Shown here: piece after piece, positions 1-5,856 of the stretch
Layout of the letters: the number at the start of each line of letters is the position of its first letter
Position numbering within the stretch: the stretch's first letter is position 1
Position numbers and translations under genes: made by a program
Notes under the pieces: generated by a model
What the model saw: the letters and a program-made list of their open reading frames with translations, nothing else
The model's database searches: none
Told to the model about the DNA's origin: nothing
Origin: Marinobacterium lutimaris
Lineage (GTDB): Bacteria; Pseudomonadota; Gammaproteobacteria; Pseudomonadales; Balneatricaceae
DNA: 64,000 nucleotides
Reading direction: 5' to 3'
Assembly: GCF_900108065.1 (NCBI RefSeq)
Contig: NZ_FNVQ01000001.1
Span: 434,001 to 498,000 of the forward strand

Positions 1-192
1 CGGCTTACGCTGGCCGTAGAGGTCGGCATTCAGAATGCGGGTACCGCCCTGATGGTTACAGGCGCGATGCTGGGCAGTGCCGAAATGTCCGCCGTGGTGC
101 TGATCTACGGGGTGGTGATGCAGTTGCCCGCGGCGCTGTTGATGCTGTACCGGAACCTGCCGCTGAGGCGAGCAGGCGCCGCGGCAGGCTGA
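1..192 (+). CDS. Bile acid:sodium symporter family protein, C-terminal fragment
   Basis: The window opens inside this gene, so only the last 63 codons are visible, ending in TGA at 190-192. The fragment begins with a VEVGIQNAGTAL-like segment, a conserved helix signature of the SBF/BASS family (bile acid:Na+ symporters and relatives). A second hydrophobic helix (SAVVLIYGVVMQLPAALLML) and a short basic tail follow. By family, this would be an inner-membrane sodium-coupled importer of organic anions; the substrate cannot be told from the tail. It converges with queE, and the 78 bases between the two stop codons show no clear terminator. The family call rests on one motif and the hydrophobic pattern. 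Confidence 0.75.
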   Translation, partial: RLTLAVEVGIQNAGTALMVTGAMLGSAEMSAVVLIYGVVMQLPAALLMLYRNLPLRRAGAAAG

Positions 193-270
193 ACGGGCTG
201 TTTTCCAGGCTTAGGGGCGGGAAATAACCAGATCAGTCTGCAGTAGAGCTCTGTGCCGCGTCGTGGAGGG

Positions 271-903
271 CTAGTCGATGCCGAGGTACTTGTGGGTCTG
301 CATGCTCAGGTACCAACGAGGATGCGCCATGCAGTAGTCAACGCAGCGACGGGTGTTGGTTTCCTGCAACGGGCCATCCATCGGCTGCAGATAGAAGTGC
401 TCAAAGTCGAGCTCTTCAAAGCGTTCCGGTGGCGCCAGAGACTGGGGATAAACCAGTTTAAGCTCGTTACCTTGAGTCACCACTATCTCCGTGTCTGCCT
501 TGGGGCTGACACAGATCCAGTCGATCCCTTCGGGAAGAGGGCGGGTGCCGTTGGTCTCTATGGCAATCTCAAAGCCCAGACGGTGCAGCTCATCGATGAG
601 TGCGCGGTCCAGCTGCAGGGCGGGTTCGCCGCCTGTGCAGACCACGTAGGGATTTCCCTGGCCAAGATCCGGCCATAGACTGGCGATGCGCTCTGCCAGG
701 GCACTGGCGTCAGCGAATTTACCACCGCCCTGGCCGCCCGTGCCGACGAAAGCGGTATCACAAAAATCGCAGATCGCGCTGGCGCGATCCTTTTCCCTTC
801 CGCTCCATAGATTGCAGCCGGAAAAGCGACAGAACACCGCAGGGCGGCCGCTCTGTGCGCCTTCGCCCTGAAGGGTGTAGAACATCTCGTAAACGCTGTA
901 CAT
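271..903 (-). CDS. queE: 7-carboxy-7-deazaguanine synthase QueE
   Basis: Radical SAM enzyme that rearranges 6-carboxytetrahydropterin to 7-carboxy-7-deazaguanine in queuosine/preQ0 synthesis. The N-terminus MYSVYEMFYTLQGEG matches the family's substrate-binding start. The iron-sulfur cysteines are spaced C-X14-C-X2-C (about residues 30, 45, 48), the known QueE variant of the radical SAM motif. A TGGEPALQ glycine-rich segment (SAM binding) and an ETNGT segment also fit. I chose the ATG at 903 rather than an upstream in-frame codon at 930, because 903 lies just after the rdgC stop (908-910) with GGAG and AAGG purine runs ahead of it. It is therefore probably translated from the rdgC-queE transcript. 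About 210 residues is normal for the long QueE type. Confidence 0.93.
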   Translation of the reverse strand: MYSVYEMFYTLQGEGAQSGRPAVFCRFSGCNLWSGREKDRASAICDFCDTAFVGTGGQGGGKFADASALAERIASLWPDLGQGNPYVVCTGGEPALQLDRALIDELHRLGFEIAIETNGTRPLPEGIDWICVSPKADTEIVVTQGNELKLVYPQSLAPPERFEELDFEHFYLQPMDGPLQETNTRRCVDYCMAHPRWYLSMQTHKYLGID

Positions 904-907
904 CGCC

Positions 908-1825
908 TTAGCGCTCCAGCTCGCCGCCAAAGGCTGCCAGCAGTTGCGGGAACAGGCGGGTGTACTCCAGGCCCAGCTGAGTCACGTCCGCATCCAGGGC
1001 GGCCAGTTCCTCTTCGGGAGCCTGCTCTTCAAGCTGGTCGCGGTACTCGTCGGTCAGCTTAAGGCGATGCAGGGTCAGGTCGTCGTGCAGAACCATGCGC
1101 AACTGCTGCTCCCAGCAGAGTGCCAGTTTGCTCACTTCCATGCCGCCTTCGATATGGGCGCGAATCTCGCTGCTGGTGAGGTCCTGTCCCTTCACCTTGA
1201 TGACACCGCCTTCATCCGCCAGCGTATCTTTGATTTCGCACTCCTGCTCCAGATCTATGCCTGCCGGCAGGTCGTGGTTGCCCATGACCCAGCCTGAGAG
1301 TGTGGCTCCCGGTGAGTCCTGGACCTCAGGTAGACGAACGCGCAGTGAGCCCAGAGCCTCACGCAGCTCGCTGAGCAGTTGTTCGGCCTTGGTAATAGAG
1401 GAGGCGTCGACGGCGATCCAGCCATGTTCGGCAGAGATCAGTGCGTGAGTTGGACGGCGGCGGGTAAAGGCGCGCGGCAGCAGTTCGAAGGTGACTTCCT
1501 CCTTCAACTGGGCGCGTTCCTTGCGGAACACCTTGCGGTCCTCCTCCTGCTCGATCTGCTCGACCTTTTCGTTCAGGGCGTCGCGTACCACGCTGCCGGG
1601 GAGGATGCGCTCCTCCTGCTGCAGGCACACAAGCAGATAGCCGGTGCTGGCGAATACCGGGCTTTCGGTCAGTCCGTAGGTGGGCGAGGTCCAGCCGGTG
1701 CGTTTCTGCTCGTGGCGGCTACAGGGCGTGAAGGGCTTGGCGAGAAGCGCCTGCTCCAGCTTTTCAGCATCGAAGTCGGTATCGGGAGTGAAGCGGTACC
1801 ATACCGCGTTCTTGAACCAGAGCAT
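908..1825 (-). CDS. rdgC: Recombination-associated protein RdgC
   Basis: RdgC is a nucleoid-associated protein that forms a ring around double-stranded DNA and restrains RecA filament formation. The 305-residue length matches the family (about 300). The N-terminus MLWFKNAVWYRFT and internal stretches such as VFASTGYLLVCLQQEERILPG and the LxxEHGWIAVDASS region are typical. The ATG at 1825 has a strong AGGAGG site seven to eight bases ahead. It lies upstream of and nearly abuts queE, and is downstream of apt on the same strand with an 86-base gap. Those 86 bases contain the rdgC ribosome site and no obvious terminator. Confidence 0.95.
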   Translation of the reverse strand: MLWFKNAVWYRFTPDTDFDAEKLEQALLAKPFTPCSRHEQKRTGWTSPTYGLTESPVFASTGYLLVCLQQEERILPGSVVRDALNEKVEQIEQEEDRKVFRKERAQLKEEVTFELLPRAFTRRRPTHALISAEHGWIAVDASSITKAEQLLSELREALGSLRVRLPEVQDSPGATLSGWVMGNHDLPAGIDLEQECEIKDTLADEGGVIKVKGQDLTSSEIRAHIEGGMEVSKLALCWEQQLRMVLHDDLTLHRLKLTDEYRDQLEEQAPEEELAALDADVTQLGLEYTRLFPQLLAAFGGELER

Positions 1826-1911
1826 TGCGCCTCCTGTCGGGGTTCAAAGGGATTGAAGCGAAGGCGCGCATTATTGAGTGGCTCTGCCTCAGATGCAAGG
1901 GGAGAGGAGGC

Positions 1912-2454
1912 TCAGGCCCCCTCGTAGGCCAGCAGGGTATAGACCGGCACGCCCGCTTCCTGGATCAGAGCGGAGCCTTTCAGGTCAGGCAGGTCGATCA
2001 GAGCAGCAGCCTCAACGACTTCAGCACCGAGCTTTTTGATCAGAGTGCAGGCCGCGAGAATAGTGCCGCCGGTGGCGATCAGATCATCGAACAACAGTAC
2101 GCGATCACCAGCGCCGACCGAGTCGGACTGCATCTCGACGGCGGCGCTGCCGTACTCAAGCTTGTATTCCTGATGGATGGTGTCGCCGGGCAGCTTGCCT
2201 TTTTTACGTACCAGTACCAGCGGCAGGTTAAGCTGATGAGCGAGGATAGAACCAAACAGGAAACCGCGCGCATCGATACAGGCGATATGGGTGATCCCTG
2301 TATCCACGTAACGGTGGATAAAGGCGTCGGCAACCATGCGCAGTGCGCGCGGGTCTTTGAATATCGGGGTGATATCGCGAAACAGAACGCCAGGTTCAGG
2401 CCAGTCCGGAAGCGAACGGATAACGGATTTGACGTAAAACTCGTCGTACGACAT
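1912..2454 (-). CDS. apt: Adenine phosphoribosyltransferase
   Basis: Purine salvage enzyme converting adenine and PRPP to AMP in the cytoplasm. The 180-residue protein has the type I PRTase fold. An N-terminal hood contains LPDWPEPGVLFRDITPI, the dipeptide-binding ARGFLFG segment follows, and the PRPP-binding loop is VLLFDDLIATGGT with the acidic pair and TGGT. Length is that of the bacterial family. The start at 2454 is preceded by a GAGGAGCC site. A palindrome resembling an FNR box (TTGATCTAACTCAA, 2486-2499) lies about 38 bases upstream of the start codon; its role is uncertain. The gene sits between rdgC and fnr and may be transcribed on its own. Confidence 0.96.
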   Translation of the reverse strand: MSYDEFYVKSVIRSLPDWPEPGVLFRDITPIFKDPRALRMVADAFIHRYVDTGITHIACIDARGFLFGSILAHQLNLPLVLVRKKGKLPGDTIHQEYKLEYGSAAVEMQSDSVGAGDRVLLFDDLIATGGTILAACTLIKKLGAEVVEAAALIDLPDLKGSALIQEAGVPVYTLLAYEGA

Positions 2455-2485
2455 GGGAAAGGCTCCTCGGCTTCAGGGCTTGCTG

Positions 2486-2499
2486 TTGATCTAACTCAA
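2486..2499. promoter_or_regulatory. Possible weak FNR-type box upstream of apt
   Basis: TTGAT-CTAA-CTCAA matches the FNR consensus TTGAT-N4-ATCAA at nine of ten positions. It is centred about 38 bases from the apt start codon, close to where a repressor or a class II activator might sit depending on the transcription start. No convincing -10 was found at the class II distance, so this may be chance. Confidence 0.3.
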
Positions 2500-2579
2500 T
2501 GTGCGGGGGAAGGTGAAGGTGTCTAATGGACAACGTTGGGTTACACATTGAGATGGCTACTTCATTGTGCAACTGTTCT

Positions 2580-2611
2580 GGCGCTTATCCCTGTGGATAA
2601 GCGCCTTTTTT
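2580..2611 (+). terminator. Strong hairpin plus T-run, rightward orientation
   Basis: A perfect 11-base-pair stem (GGCGCTTATCC / GGATAAGCGCC) with a four-base CTGT loop is followed by six T residues, the form of an intrinsic terminator read rightward. Both flanking genes, apt and fnr, are leftward. In the fnr direction the hairpin is preceded by A residues and not followed by T residues, so it is not a classical terminator for fnr. Confidence 0.7.
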
Positions 2612-2629
2612 ATGTTCAGTCGCTGGGTG

Positions 2630-3403
2630 TCAGCCGCGCTGGGAGTTGCTGTCGGATTCTTCAAACGGGTTGCACTCGCCGGCCAGGTCATACAGCTCGG
2701 ACAGGTTGCAGAGCTCAATCTCTTTGCCGTCAACGCGGATTAGGGACATCGCCTGGAAGCGGGTGAAGATACGGCTGACCGTTTCAACCGCGAGGCCCAG
2801 GTAGTTGCCGATCTCGTTGCGTGACATGGAGAGACGGAACTGAGACGGAGAGTAACCACGGGCACGGAAGCGGGTGGACAGCTTGATCAGGAAGGTAGCC
2901 ACGCGCTGTTCGGCGTTCTTTTTCGACAGCAGCATCATCATTTGCTGATCGTCACGCAGCTCCTTGCTCATGGTGCGCAGCATCTGACGACGCAGTTCCG
3001 GCATCTGTCCGGCCAGGTCATCCAGGCGCTCAAACGGGATCTCGCAGACCGTAGTGGTTTCCAGCACCTTGGCAGAGACAGGGTAGGTCACGCCGTCAAC
3101 GCCACTCATGCCGACCAGTTCGCCGGGGAAGTAGAAACCGGTAATCTGCTCTTCACCCTCGTTGGTCAGGGTATAGCTCTTGATGGTGCCCGCACGTACG
3201 GCGTAAACCGTTGTAAAGGTCTCTCCCTGGTGGAACAGGTGCTCACCCTTTTTGATTGGGCGGCTTTTCTCGATGATGTTATCGAGCCGTTCCATTTCCG
3301 TCATATTCAACGAAACCGGTAGGCACAGCGAGCTCAGGCTGCAGGTGTTGCAGTGGACCTGATGCAGGCTGCGCAGTTTACCTTCACAATTTTGATCACC
3401 CAT
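2630..3403 (-). CDS. fnr: FNR/Anr-family oxygen-sensing transcription regulator
   Basis: Global regulator that binds DNA as a dimer when its 4Fe-4S cluster is intact, that is, without oxygen. The N-terminal cysteines C18, C21 and C27 ([11 protein letters not shown]) plus C120 in TTTVCEIPF supply the four cluster ligands. A cyclic-nucleotide-type beta-roll (about 45-130) and a dimer helix follow. The C-terminal helix-turn-helix has the recognition segment [11 protein letters not shown], with the E..SR residues known to read TTGAT. At 257 residues it is slightly longer than E. coli FNR. The ATG at 3403 has an AAGGGA site. An FNR box lies within its own leader (3430-3443), suggesting autorepression. 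It sits directly after hemN and at the head of the cbb3 oxidase block that it probably controls. Confidence 0.95.
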   Translation of the reverse strand: MGDQNCEGKLRSLHQVHCNTCSLSSLCLPVSLNMTEMERLDNIIEKSRPIKKGEHLFHQGETFTTVYAVRAGTIKSYTLTNEGEEQITGFYFPGELVGMSGVDGVTYPVSAKVLETTTVCEIPFERLDDLAGQMPELRRQMLRTMSKELRDDQQMMMLLSKKNAEQRVATFLIKLSTRFRARGYSPSQFRLSMSRNEIGNYLGLAVETVSRIFTRFQAMSLIRVDGKEIELCNLSELYDLAGECNPFEESDSNSQRG

Positions 3404-3429
3404 GGGGCATTCCCTTTTTCGAGGTGGCT

Positions 3430-3443
3430 TTGGTCACTATCAA
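3430..3443 (-). promoter_or_regulatory. FNR box in the fnr leader (likely autorepression)
   Basis: Read leftward the site is TTGAT-AGTG-ACCAA, one mismatch from the FNR consensus. A candidate fnr promoter lies upstream on the same strand: -10 CATAAT at 3463-3468 and a weak -35 TTCAAG 17 bases further. This would put the box about 13-26 bases downstream of the transcription start, a position for repression rather than activation. It is also embedded in one arm of a large inverted repeat. Confidence 0.6.
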
Positions 3444-3497
3444 GCCAAGCGGCTAATGTCGCATTATGTAACATTTGACGCTTGGCTTGAAGTGACC
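3432..3497. repeat. Long imperfect inverted repeat between hemN and fnr
   Basis: The left arm (3432-3451, GGTCACTATCAAGCCAAGCG) and right arm (3479-3497, CGCTTGGCTTGAAGTGACC) are reverse complements apart from one extra base, with a 27-base spacer. The structure starts two bases past the hemN stop codon. It has no T-run on either side. The left arm contains the fnr FNR box and the spacer contains the candidate fnr -10. Confidence 0.8.
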
Positions 3498-3499
3498 AC

Positions 3500-4891
3500 C
3501 TAAATGATCCTGGAGTAGCGGCGGGTTGCTGTTTCCTGTGGAATGTAGGCGTCGTACGCCATGCAGATCCGGCGGATAAGCAGGCGGCCCGCGTCTGTAA
3601 CGCGGATCAGATCGGCGTTCAAGCTGATCAGGCCGTCTTCCGCGAACTGCCCCAGGCTTTCCAGTTCCTTCTGGAAATAGTGGCTGAAGCTTATACCAAA
3701 GTCTGATTCGATTTGGGCCGGCTTCAGCTCGAAATGACAGATAAGCTGGGTAATGACTGCGCGACGGATATGGTCGTCAGTCGTTAATTTAACGCCCCGG
3801 CGCACCGCGTTGCCACGATCAGCAACGGCCTGGCTGTAGGCGCTGATCTCGTGCTCATTCTGATAGTAGACGTCCCCAATCTGGCTGATTGCCGACACGC
3901 CCATGGCGACCAGGTCACAGTCTGAATGGGTGGTATAGCCCTGGAAGTTGCGGTGCAGGTGTCCGTTTGCCTGTGCCAGCGCCAGTTCATCGTTTGGCTT
4001 GGCAAAATGATCCATGCCGATATACACGTAGCCTGCAGCCAGCAGTTTCTCGATAGTACTCTGCAGAATATCGAGCTTGGTTTCCGGGCTGGGTAGATGT
4101 TCCGCCTGGATATGCCGCTGGGAGCGGAACCGGTCCGGCAAGTGGGCGTAGTTGAATACGGAGAGCCGGTCCGGTGACATTTCTATCACTGAATCCAGAG
4201 TGGCGTTGAACCCATCCAGGGTCTGGTGTGGCAGGCCGTAAATCAGGTCCATGTTGATCGACTTGAAGCCGAGCTCGCGCGAGGTGTGGAGCACCCGCAA
4301 CGTCTGCTCGGTGGGCTGAATACGGTTGACCGCCTCCTGAACTTGCGGGTCCAGGTCCTGTACGCCAAGACTGATGCGGTTAAAGCCGATTTCGCGAAGG
4401 ACCTGCAGGCTGGTGTCCTGGGCTTCACGGGGGTCTACCTCGATAGAGTAGTCGCCCTTATCGTCATCGCGCAGATTAAAGTTACTGCGCAGATGCGTCA
4501 TCAGGTCACGCATCTGCTGATCGGAAATAAAGGTGGGCGTGCCGCCGCCCCAATGCAGCTGATTGACCTGGCGATCGCCGCTATACCAGCGGGACAGCTG
4601 CTCCATCTCCTGATAAACGGTATCGAGGTAGGGTTGAGCCTTGTCACGACGTCGTGTGATTACCTTGTTGCAGGCGCAGTAATAGCAGACGTGCTCACAG
4701 AACGGGATATGCACGTAGAGTGACAGCGGACTGCTCTGGTCGGCGCTGCTGCGGCCGGCTTCAACCAGCTCAGTGGCGGACAGCTCTGGGTCGAACTGAA
4801 GCGCCGTCGGGTAAGAGGTGTATCTCGGCCCGGACAGGTCGTAGCGGCGAATGAGATCAAGATCCCACTGAATGCGGTTTGTGCTGCTCAC
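3500..4891 (-). CDS. hemN: Oxygen-independent coproporphyrinogen III oxidase HemN
   Basis: Radical SAM enzyme that decarboxylates coproporphyrinogen III to protoporphyrinogen IX without oxygen, supplying heme for the neighbouring cytochrome oxidase at low oxygen. The motif HIPFCEHVCYYCAC contains the C-X3-C-X2-C cluster ligands (C65, C69, C72) plus the extra cysteine typical of HemN. GGGTPTF (SAM binding), the DLIYGLPHQT segment and the C-terminal HemN domain follow. At 463 residues it has full family length and is not the shorter HemW type, which lacks the N-terminal RYDLSGPRYTSYPTA stretch present here. An FNR-dependent promoter fits immediately upstream (box 4957-4970, -10 at 4930-4935). 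fnr follows on the same strand. Confidence 0.96.
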   Translation of the reverse strand: MSSTNRIQWDLDLIRRYDLSGPRYTSYPTALQFDPELSATELVEAGRSSADQSSPLSLYVHIPFCEHVCYYCACNKVITRRRDKAQPYLDTVYQEMEQLSRWYSGDRQVNQLHWGGGTPTFISDQQMRDLMTHLRSNFNLRDDDKGDYSIEVDPREAQDTSLQVLREIGFNRISLGVQDLDPQVQEAVNRIQPTEQTLRVLHTSRELGFKSINMDLIYGLPHQTLDGFNATLDSVIEMSPDRLSVFNYAHLPDRFRSQRHIQAEHLPSPETKLDILQSTIEKLLAAGYVYIGMDHFAKPNDELALAQANGHLHRNFQGYTTHSDCDLVAMGVSAISQIGDVYYQNEHEISAYSQAVADRGNAVRRGVKLTTDDHIRRAVITQLICHFELKPAQIESDFGISFSHYFQKELESLGQFAEDGLISLNADLIRVTDAGRLLIRRICMAYDAYIPQETATRRYSRII

Positions 4892-4929
4892 TTCGGTTCA
4901 ATCCTCGTAAAACGTTGGCGCCGGGCGCA

Positions 4930-4970
4930 AGTATATCAGCCCGTTTTGTGTATCACTTGACCGACATCAA
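4930..4970 (-). promoter_or_regulatory. Class II FNR-dependent promoter for hemN
   Basis: Read leftward, an FNR box (TTGAT-GTCG-GTCAA, 4957-4970) is followed after 21 bases by the -10 hexamer TATACT (4930-4935). This is class II geometry, with the activator centred near -41.5. It predicts a start about 4922 and a leader of about 30 bases before the hemN ATG. The box overlaps the stop codon of the upstream membrane-protein gene (TGA at 4967-4969). Confidence 0.75.
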
Positions 4971-5635
4971 TGGCCAGTCAGTGCGCTAAGGGGAAGGGTG
5001 TAAACCCCGAAGAGTATGATCAGCATCCCAGCGCCCCTGCGCACGCCTTTACGCTGCATCAATGCGCGTACCTGCTGAGCCAGAACGCCGGTTGTCAGCA
5101 TGGCGGGGAGGGTACCCAGGCCAAAACCTATCATCAGTAACGCGCTGTCATACCAGTGACCCGCGGCAGATGACCAGATCAGCGTGGAATAGACCAGCCC
5201 GCAGGGTAGCCAGCCCCAGAGTCCACCCAGAAGCAGGGCTTTCGGCAGAGTGTCCGCGGGCAATAGTCGTGAGGCCAGCGGGCGCAGGTAGCGCCAGAGC
5301 ACTCCGCCGGCACGTTCGAGCCGCGTTAGTATCTGCCACCACTGGGCCACATAAAGTCCCATCAGTATCAGCAGCACACCTGCCAGCGTTCTCAGCAGTA
5401 TTCCTACGCCGCCGCTGCTGAGCTGATAGCCGAGCAGGCCGATCAGGGCGCCGGCAACTGCGTAGCTCGAAATACGTCCGATGTTATAGGCGATAACCAG
5501 GGGGATGCCGCGACGGCTGTCATCCTGGCTCATGCTGACGCTGGCGGCAATTCCGCCGCACATGCCGACACAGTGAGTGGCACCGAGCAGGCCGATCAGA
5601 ATCGCCATGGAGAACTCGAGAGATTCAGGCACCAT
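4967..5635 (-). CDS. TauE/SafE-like (UreH_2 type) membrane protein linked to cbb3 assembly genes
   Basis: A 222-residue polytopic membrane protein with about six hydrophobic helices. The first helix carries GATHCVGMCGGI, a His/Cys-rich motif typical of the UreH_2/TauE-SafE-like family commonly encoded beside ccoS/ccoI in gammaproteobacteria. A later segment, LLGGLWGWLPCGLVYSTL, repeats the pattern with a second conserved cysteine. The paired cysteines resemble DsbD/CcdA-type membrane proteins, so metal or thiol handling during oxidase maturation is plausible, but the function is inferred only from context. The start ATG at 5635 overlaps the last 11 bases of ccoS, indicating translational coupling. 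Its stop codon lies inside the hemN FNR box. Confidence 0.8.
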   Translation of the reverse strand: MVPESLEFSMAILIGLLGATHCVGMCGGIAASVSMSQDDSRRGIPLVIAYNIGRISSYAVAGALIGLLGYQLSSGGVGILLRTLAGVLLILMGLYVAQWWQILTRLERAGGVLWRYLRPLASRLLPADTLPKALLLGGLWGWLPCGLVYSTLIWSSAAGHWYDSALLMIGFGLGTLPAMLTTGVLAQQVRALMQRKGVRRGAGMLIILFGVYTLPLSALTGH

Positions 5636-5843
5636 CGCTTTTCGTGTCGCTGTTCCGCCCCTGCTCGCGAGTGCTGTTTTTAGCGTCGTCAGGAATCAGG
5701 TCCGCATCATCATCGTAGAGAATTTTGTGTGCGGGGGATTCAAGGTCATCAAACTGGCCGGAATTGACGCTCCAGAAAAAGGCCCAGATTCCGATAGAGG
5801 CCAGGATGATCGCGATAGGGATCAGCAGGTAGATGATGCTCAT
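5625..5843 (-). CDS. ccoS: cbb3-type oxidase assembly protein CcoS
   Basis: Small single-helix membrane protein required for assembly of active cbb3 oxidase. The 72-residue product has the family hallmarks: an N-terminal hydrophobic helix (MSIIYLLIPIAIILASIGIW), then FFWSVNSGQFDDLESPAHKIL with the conserved W-x-V-x-SGQFDD segment, then a charged variable tail. The ATG at 5843 has a GGAG site. It follows ccoI after 13 bases and overlaps the downstream TauE/SafE-like gene by 11 bases, so it is part of the ccoGHIS operon. Confidence 0.94.
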   Translation of the reverse strand: MSIIYLLIPIAIILASIGIWAFFWSVNSGQFDDLESPAHKILYDDDADLIPDDAKNSTREQGRNSDTKSDGA

Positions 5844-5856
5844 AGGTAACTCCGGA

